This document shows, one piece after another, positions 33,044 through 37,247 of a stretch of DNA of 37,247 nt. The stretch spans positions 1 through 37,247 of the forward strand of contig CAZIVP010000027.1 of NCBI GenBank assembly GCA_964542915.1. The letters are read 5' to 3'. This DNA comes from CAZIVP01 sp964542915 (GTDB lineage: Bacteria; Calditrichota; Calditrichia; Calditrichales; Calditrichaceae). The notes beneath the pieces are model-generated. The model was not told the DNA's origin, did no database searches, and worked only from the letters and a program-made list of their open reading frames with translations. How positions within the stretch are numbered: the stretch's first letter is position 1; each line of letters begins with the position of its first letter. Made by a program: the position numbers and the translations under genes.

Positions 33044-34523
33044 CATATTTGCCGGCCCTGGTGGCTTGGGTGAGGGTTTTAGTTCTCTTTTTGTGCCGGA
33101 ATCAAAAAAGGGAGCATTCAAAATATCACTCTCCATAGAGAAGGAATATTTTGCTCATCAGACGCTTACGTTGAGAAGTTTCTATCGCCAATTCCCGCCT
33201 GAGCAAGTCCCACCTGAATATTATGATTTCGTTCAGGGTAGCATTACTATTGACGATCTTTATAAAGCACATCCTAAACAAGCTGCGAATGCCAAAAAAG
33301 AAGCCTGGAGAGCACAATTGGGGGAAGATGATAAAGCAGTATCAAATGAGGAAGTGGATCGGAGGATTTCAAATGCACTCAATGGCACAGAAAATTGGTT
33401 ATTGATTGGTGGACCACCATGCCAGGCATATTCTGTAGTGGGACGATCCCGGAGAAGGGATAAATTACTTGACGAAAAGAAAGATGCCCGGGTAGGTTTA
33501 TACAAACAATACCTGAGAATACTGGCGGTGCACAATCCGGCTGTTTTCGTGATGGAAAACGTCAAAGGACTGCTATCTGCCAGAACAAAGTCAAACTCTG
33601 TTTTCGTAAATATTATTAAAGATTTGTCTGATCCTGAAAAAACTTATAGGGCTGAGTACGGGAATAATGGCAGACTCTTAAAATGCCCGGGTTATAAAAT
33701 TTATTCTCTTGTTGCAAAGCCCGAAAATTTTGATCACAACAAACCCGTTTTTAAGCCTGAAGATTTCCTCATTCATACTGAAAAACATGGCATTCCTCAA
33801 ACAAGGCACCGTGTAATTCTTTTGGGAATCAGAAATGATGTTAAAATTGAAGAACCTGAAATTTTACCTATAGAGAGAGAAGTTGGTATAGATGAAGTAT
33901 TGATGGGTTTGCCGAAAATCAGGAGTGGCTTATCCAAAATTAAAGATACGAAAACAAATTGGATATTTGCTTTAAAAAATATTCGTAAACAAGGAATATT
34001 AAATAAAATAGATAAAGATGTCAGGGATGAGATTAGAAACCATCTGCAAACTTTGAACAATACACCGGAAAATACTGGAGGACAGTTTTTACCTTACCCT
34101 GTCACTTCTGAATACAGGCGAGACTGGTTCCTTAATGAAACCCTTCAGGGAGCATGCAATCATCAATCCAGAGGCCACATGGAAAGTGACTTACTCAGAT
34201 ATCTGTTTGTTTCCTGCTTTGGAAAAGTGCGGGGACGGTCCCCCAATCTTGAAGACTTCCCGGAAGAATTGCTCCCTGCACATAAAAACGTAAAAGAAAA
34301 AAAATTTGCAGATCGTTTTCGTGTACAGCTTGCAAATGCTCCCGCCAAAACAATTACCAGTCATATTTCGAAAGACGGTCATTATTATATACACCCGGAT
34401 CCTGGACAATGCAGAAGTATGACCGTTCGTGAAGCGGCAAGGTTTCAAAACTTCCTGTTTGGTACTTTCTTAAGTATGCTTAAAGTTGATGTGTCGAATA
34501 ATAACCATAAAAAAGCTGCTTAA
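33024..34523 (+). CDS. DNA cytosine-5 methyltransferase lacking motif X
   Basis: 499 aa from a GTG start inside the vsr end. Motifs: I at PIIDIFAGPGGLGEGFSS, IV at GGPPCQAYSVVGRSR with catalytic Cys133, VI at FVMENVKGLL (Glu178), VIII at QTRHRVILLGIR (259-270), and IX at RSMTVREAARFQNF (464-477). The sequence then departs (LFGTFLSMLKVDVSNNNHKKAA) and the final GNAVPP motif X, which helps bind SAM, is absent in all three frames. The protein may therefore be inactive or weak. The region between motifs VIII and IX is long and would carry target recognition. Confidence 0.9.
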   Translation: MEIPIIDIFAGPGGLGEGFSSLFVPESKKGAFKISLSIEKEYFAHQTLTLRSFYRQFPPEQVPPEYYDFVQGSITIDDLYKAHPKQAANAKKEAWRAQLGEDDKAVSNEEVDRRISNALNGTENWLLIGGPPCQAYSVVGRSRRRDKLLDEKKDARVGLYKQYLRILAVHNPAVFVMENVKGLLSARTKSNSVFVNIIKDLSDPEKTYRAEYGNNGRLLKCPGYKIYSLVAKPENFDHNKPVFKPEDFLIHTEKHGIPQTRHRVILLGIRNDVKIEEPEILPIEREVGIDEVLMGLPKIRSGLSKIKDTKTNWIFALKNIRKQGILNKIDKDVRDEIRNHLQTLNNTPENTGGQFLPYPVTSEYRRDWFLNETLQGACNHQSRGHMESDLLRYLFVSCFGKVRGRSPNLEDFPEELLPAHKNVKEKKFADRFRVQLANAPAKTITSHISKDGHYYIHPDPGQCRSMTVREAARFQNFLFGTFLSMLKVDVSNNNHKKAA

Positions 34524-34525
34524 TC

Positions 34526-34849
34526 ATGGAATTTTCAATAACAAAGTTTCAGGAAGAAAAAAATATTTGTATAAAACATCTTCAAAGTAATACGATTGAA
34601 AGATGCAACTATATAGTTGAAGTTGGAGCTTATACGGTATCAACAGACAAATACGGAAAAACAAAGCTTTGTAACATATCAGAACCCTCACAATTTAGTA
34701 AAGACGCTGTTAACCAAATTTTAAATTTGAAATTTGTGAATCAAAACGGAGAAAAAATAAAGCCAAACGTATTCACATCTTCTAAATGGTACCAAGAAAA
34801 ATTAGCTGCTTTGGAACAAGTAATTGATTACCTAAAAAATTTCTTTTAA
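34526..34849 (+). CDS. Hypothetical 107-aa protein, partner of nuclease-helicase
   Basis: Begins MEFSITKFQEEKNICIKHLQS and ends KLAALEQVIDYLKNFF. Mixed alpha/beta character, no membrane span, no signal peptide, no recognised family. It starts 2 bp after the methylase stop and ends 6 bp before the DUF2075 gene, so it should be co-translated with the latter. Low GC as in the following gene. It may be an accessory or regulatory subunit of the nuclease-helicase; that role is inferred only from position. Confidence 0.6.
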   Translation: MEFSITKFQEEKNICIKHLQSNTIERCNYIVEVGAYTVSTDKYGKTKLCNISEPSQFSKDAVNQILNLKFVNQNGEKIKPNVFTSSKWYQEKLAALEQVIDYLKNFF

Positions 34850-34855
34850 TCGCTT

Positions 34856-36832
34856 ATGCTAAATTATTACTACAAGGGAAGTATTCGTTCTTTTCTTAAG
34901 AAAAGTACAGAAGAGATTATTGGAGAAATCACTCTCGCCAATCAATTTGATTCTACTTTGACCCAAAACAAATCCTGGGAGGTACAAATTCCTTTGCTGA
35001 AAAATGCATTTGCGATTTATGATGGGACAATCTTTTTTGAGTTTTCAATTCCTAGAATGGGAAAGAGGGTTGATGTTTTGGCGATTGTCGAGGGAATTGT
35101 ATTTGTGATTGAATTTAAAGTAGGTGAGCATAAATATTACCGGTCAAACCTTGAACAGGTTTGGGATTATGCATTGGATCTTAAAAATTTTCATGAACCT
35201 AGCCATAAAGCCCTACTTGTCCCAATTCTTATCGCCACTGAAGCAAAGCAATCTTTTTTAGAAATAGTAACCACATCTCATAACGATAATTTAATGCTAC
35301 CAATAAAAGCAAATAAAGAAGACTTAAAATACGCTATCGGTAGTACACTTGAATTTTTTAAAGATAATTATAAAGTAGACTCGGAATACTACTCAAAAGG
35401 TAGCTACACACCAACTCCGACAATAGTTGAGGCCGCCCTTTCGCTCTATCAACACCATACGGTAGATGAAATCACCAGGAGTGATGCTGAAGCGAAAAAT
35501 TTGACTAAAATTACTTCAATCATTTCAAGAATCGTCAGTAAGGCGAAATCTGAAAAAAGGAAAATTATCTGTTTCGTTACCGGAGTGCCAGGTGCCGGTA
35601 AAACTTTAGTAGGGTTAAAGGTAGCGACTTCACATCTTGATGAAACTAATGGAACTGCAAGTGTTTATCTATCAGGTAACGGTCCTTTGGTTTCGATACT
35701 TCAGGAAGCCTTGGCAAGAGATAAAATAGAAAACGAAAAGGCTAAAGGGGTTAAGTTAACTAAAGGAAATGCTAAAGCTAGTGTAAAAACTTTTATTCAA
35801 AATGTTCATCATTACCGTGATGCCTATTTAACAGACCCCAATCCACCATACGATCATGTAGCTATTTTTGATGAAGCACAAAGAGCCTGGAATAAGGAGC
35901 AAACTGTTAAGTTCATGAAACAAAAAAAAGGACAGCATAATTTTGATTACTCCGAACCTGAATTTCTTATGTCATGCATGGACCGTCATCAAGACTGGGC
36001 GGTTATAGTGTGTTTGGTTGGTGGAGGCCAGGAAATTAATACAGGTGAAGCAGGTATTTCTGAATGGTTGAACGCTATAAAAGACAGATTCTCACATTGG
36101 GATGTTTTTATATCACCTAACCTTACTGATTCTGAATACTCTGCTTCAACCGTAATAGCAGAATTGCAAAATGTGACTAAGGTAAATTTAAATTCTGATT
36201 TACATCTAGGGGTGTCTATGCGTTCATTTAGGGCGGAAAATTTATCCTTCTTTGTGAAAAGCATGTTGGATTTAGATAGAGATACTGCAAAAGATACTTA
36301 TTTTAAAATAAAAGATAAATATCCTATTGTTCTTACAAGAGATTTGCAAAAGGCAAAAGTGTGGCTTAAGCAAAAAGCTAGAGGGAGCGAAAGGTATGGT
36401 CTAGTTGTTTCTTCCCAGGCTCAGAGACTTAAACCATTCGCTATTGATGTTAAATCTCCAATGAATCCTGTTCATTGGTTTTTGAATGATAAGGAAGATG
36501 TGAGATCTTCATTTTATTTAGAGGATGTGGCAACTGAATTTCATGTTCAAGGTCTTGAATTGGATTGGACATGTGTAACCTGGGATGGAGATTTGAGATA
36601 TTCTGATGAGGGATGGAAAACATTTTCTTTTGTGGGAAGTAAATGGCAGCACATTCATAAAATAGAAAGAAAAAGGTATTTGATCAATGCCTACAGGGTG
36701 CTTTTGACAAGAGCAAGACAAGGAATGGTCATAGTTGTGCCAGAAGGTAGTTCAGACGACCATACCAGAAAATCTGATTTTTACGATCCAAATTTCGAAT
36801 ATTTAAAAAGTTTGGGTATTCCAGTACTGTAG
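34856..36832 (+). CDS. PD-(D/E)XK nuclease fused to DUF2075 helicase
   Basis: 658 aa. Residues ~40-125 carry a PD-(D/E)XK nuclease pattern: KRVDVLAI (Asp73), FVIEFKVGEH (Glu86, Lys88), then Gln101 before VWDYALDLK. Residues ~235-655 are a superfamily 1-type ATPase of DUF2075: Walker A GVPGAGKT (243-250), Walker B VAIFDEAQRAW (335-345), GGGQEIN, and a C-terminal HVQGLELDW ... NAYRVLLTRARQGMVI block as in UvrD-like motifs V-VI. The end YLKSLGIPVL is the natural family C-terminus, so the gene is complete. Such proteins occur in restriction and anti-phage islands and would translocate on and cut nucleic acid. Confidence 0.87.
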   Translation: MLNYYYKGSIRSFLKKSTEEIIGEITLANQFDSTLTQNKSWEVQIPLLKNAFAIYDGTIFFEFSIPRMGKRVDVLAIVEGIVFVIEFKVGEHKYYRSNLEQVWDYALDLKNFHEPSHKALLVPILIATEAKQSFLEIVTTSHNDNLMLPIKANKEDLKYAIGSTLEFFKDNYKVDSEYYSKGSYTPTPTIVEAALSLYQHHTVDEITRSDAEAKNLTKITSIISRIVSKAKSEKRKIICFVTGVPGAGKTLVGLKVATSHLDETNGTASVYLSGNGPLVSILQEALARDKIENEKAKGVKLTKGNAKASVKTFIQNVHHYRDAYLTDPNPPYDHVAIFDEAQRAWNKEQTVKFMKQKKGQHNFDYSEPEFLMSCMDRHQDWAVIVCLVGGGQEINTGEAGISEWLNAIKDRFSHWDVFISPNLTDSEYSASTVIAELQNVTKVNLNSDLHLGVSMRSFRAENLSFFVKSMLDLDRDTAKDTYFKIKDKYPIVLTRDLQKAKVWLKQKARGSERYGLVVSSQAQRLKPFAIDVKSPMNPVHWFLNDKEDVRSSFYLEDVATEFHVQGLELDWTCVTWDGDLRYSDEGWKTFSFVGSKWQHIHKIERKRYLINAYRVLLTRARQGMVIVVPEGSSDDHTRKSDFYDPNFEYLKSLGIPVL

Positions 36833-37246
36833 AGATCAAATTCAACTTTTGGATATTCCGCTACTCCATTTGCAAACATTTTCATTCCGCTTGACGAAGA
36901 TAATTTATTTCCAAGGGATTTCATTATTAATATACCACCCCCATCCAATTACATCGGCCCGGAAAAAGTTTTCGGGTTCAGTATGTCTGACAATGATGAA
37001 GAACCAGACAATGTGCTTCCAATCATCAACCGGATCGATGATCATACTGTTTTTGTTCCTGACCGGCACAAAAAGGATGATCAATTACCATCTGAATTAC
37101 CGGATTCACTTAAACTGGCTATCCGATATTTTGTCCTGACTTGTGCGGTAAGGAGATTACGGGGACAAACCAATGTACACAATTCTATGCTCGTTCTGTT
37201 TTGCTTCAGATGGAATTGGACTTCCCAAGGTAAATGTTTAACATAA
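36833..37246 (+). pseudogene. 5'-truncated Z1-domain protein remnant
   Basis: In the same frame immediately after the DUF2075 stop, the sequence reads GYSATPFANIFIPLDEDN, then FIINIPPPSNYIGPEKVFG and NVLPIINRIDD, and later RRLRGQTNVHNSMLV. This is the central part of a Z1 domain (YTATPFANIF signature), a helicase-associated domain found with Dcm, Vsr and GHKL ATPases in restriction loci. The first half of the gene, including the ATPase, is missing and there is no proper start. After HNSMLV the conservation ends and the frame stops at 37244-37246. It is therefore damaged at the 5' end and probably at the 3' end. Confidence 0.75.
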
Positions 37247-37247
37247 C

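Overview
The window looks like chromosome from a didermic FCB-group bacterium (Bacteroidota, Calditrichota or a relative). This rests on a periplasmic beta-propeller sensor kinase with a Y_Y_Y domain, a CotH protein ending in a FlgD/T9SS-like sorting domain, a GH97 enzyme, WG repeats, and KdsA, which implies Kdo-containing LPS. The phylum is an inference. No rRNA, tRNA or CRISPR array was found.

Positions 1-14,628 are an ordinary chromosomal stretch, mostly on the minus strand: a two-component pair (propeller histidine kinase, then a response regulator cut by the window edge), a WG-repeat exported protein, mannose-6-phosphate isomerase, a GH97 glycosidase with a C-terminal F5/8-type domain, a lipoprotein parvulin isomerase, a YbaK-like deacylase, a YggN-like exported protein (plus strand), an isoprenylcysteine-type membrane methyltransferase and a CotH-type secreted protein. 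Positions 14,956-18,756 hold an AMP-ligase/ACP/PlsC fusion, a small protein resembling a protease pro-region, and a Nal1-like trypsin-fold protease.

Positions 18,880-23,600 carry two divergent class I glutamine synthetases bracketed by two arrays of the same family of ~252-257 bp tandem repeats.

From 23,900 to about 32,330 the window has the layout of a degenerate chromosomal integron. A truncated IntI-like N-terminus lies on the minus strand, followed by an attI/promoter region and then a run of short unrelated plus-strand genes of differing base composition: a beta-rich exported protein, a glycine-rich membrane protein, a GIY-YIG protein, homocysteine methyltransferase, a DUF6933-like protein, VapBC, KdsA, a SAM methyltransferase and a small membrane protein. 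Several are separated by foldable attC sites. For two cassettes the 5' end is the reverse complement of the R'' box at the 3' end, as expected for real integron cassettes. A second truncated tyrosine recombinase lies inside the array.

Positions 32,612-37,246 are a defence-type island: Vsr endonuclease, a Dcm methylase lacking its last motif, a 107-aa unknown, a PD-(D/E)XK nuclease/DUF2075 helicase, and a 5'-truncated Z1-domain remnant. The damage on both sides suggests that a two-gene nuclease-helicase module replaced the middle of an older Vsr-Dcm-Z1 restriction locus.
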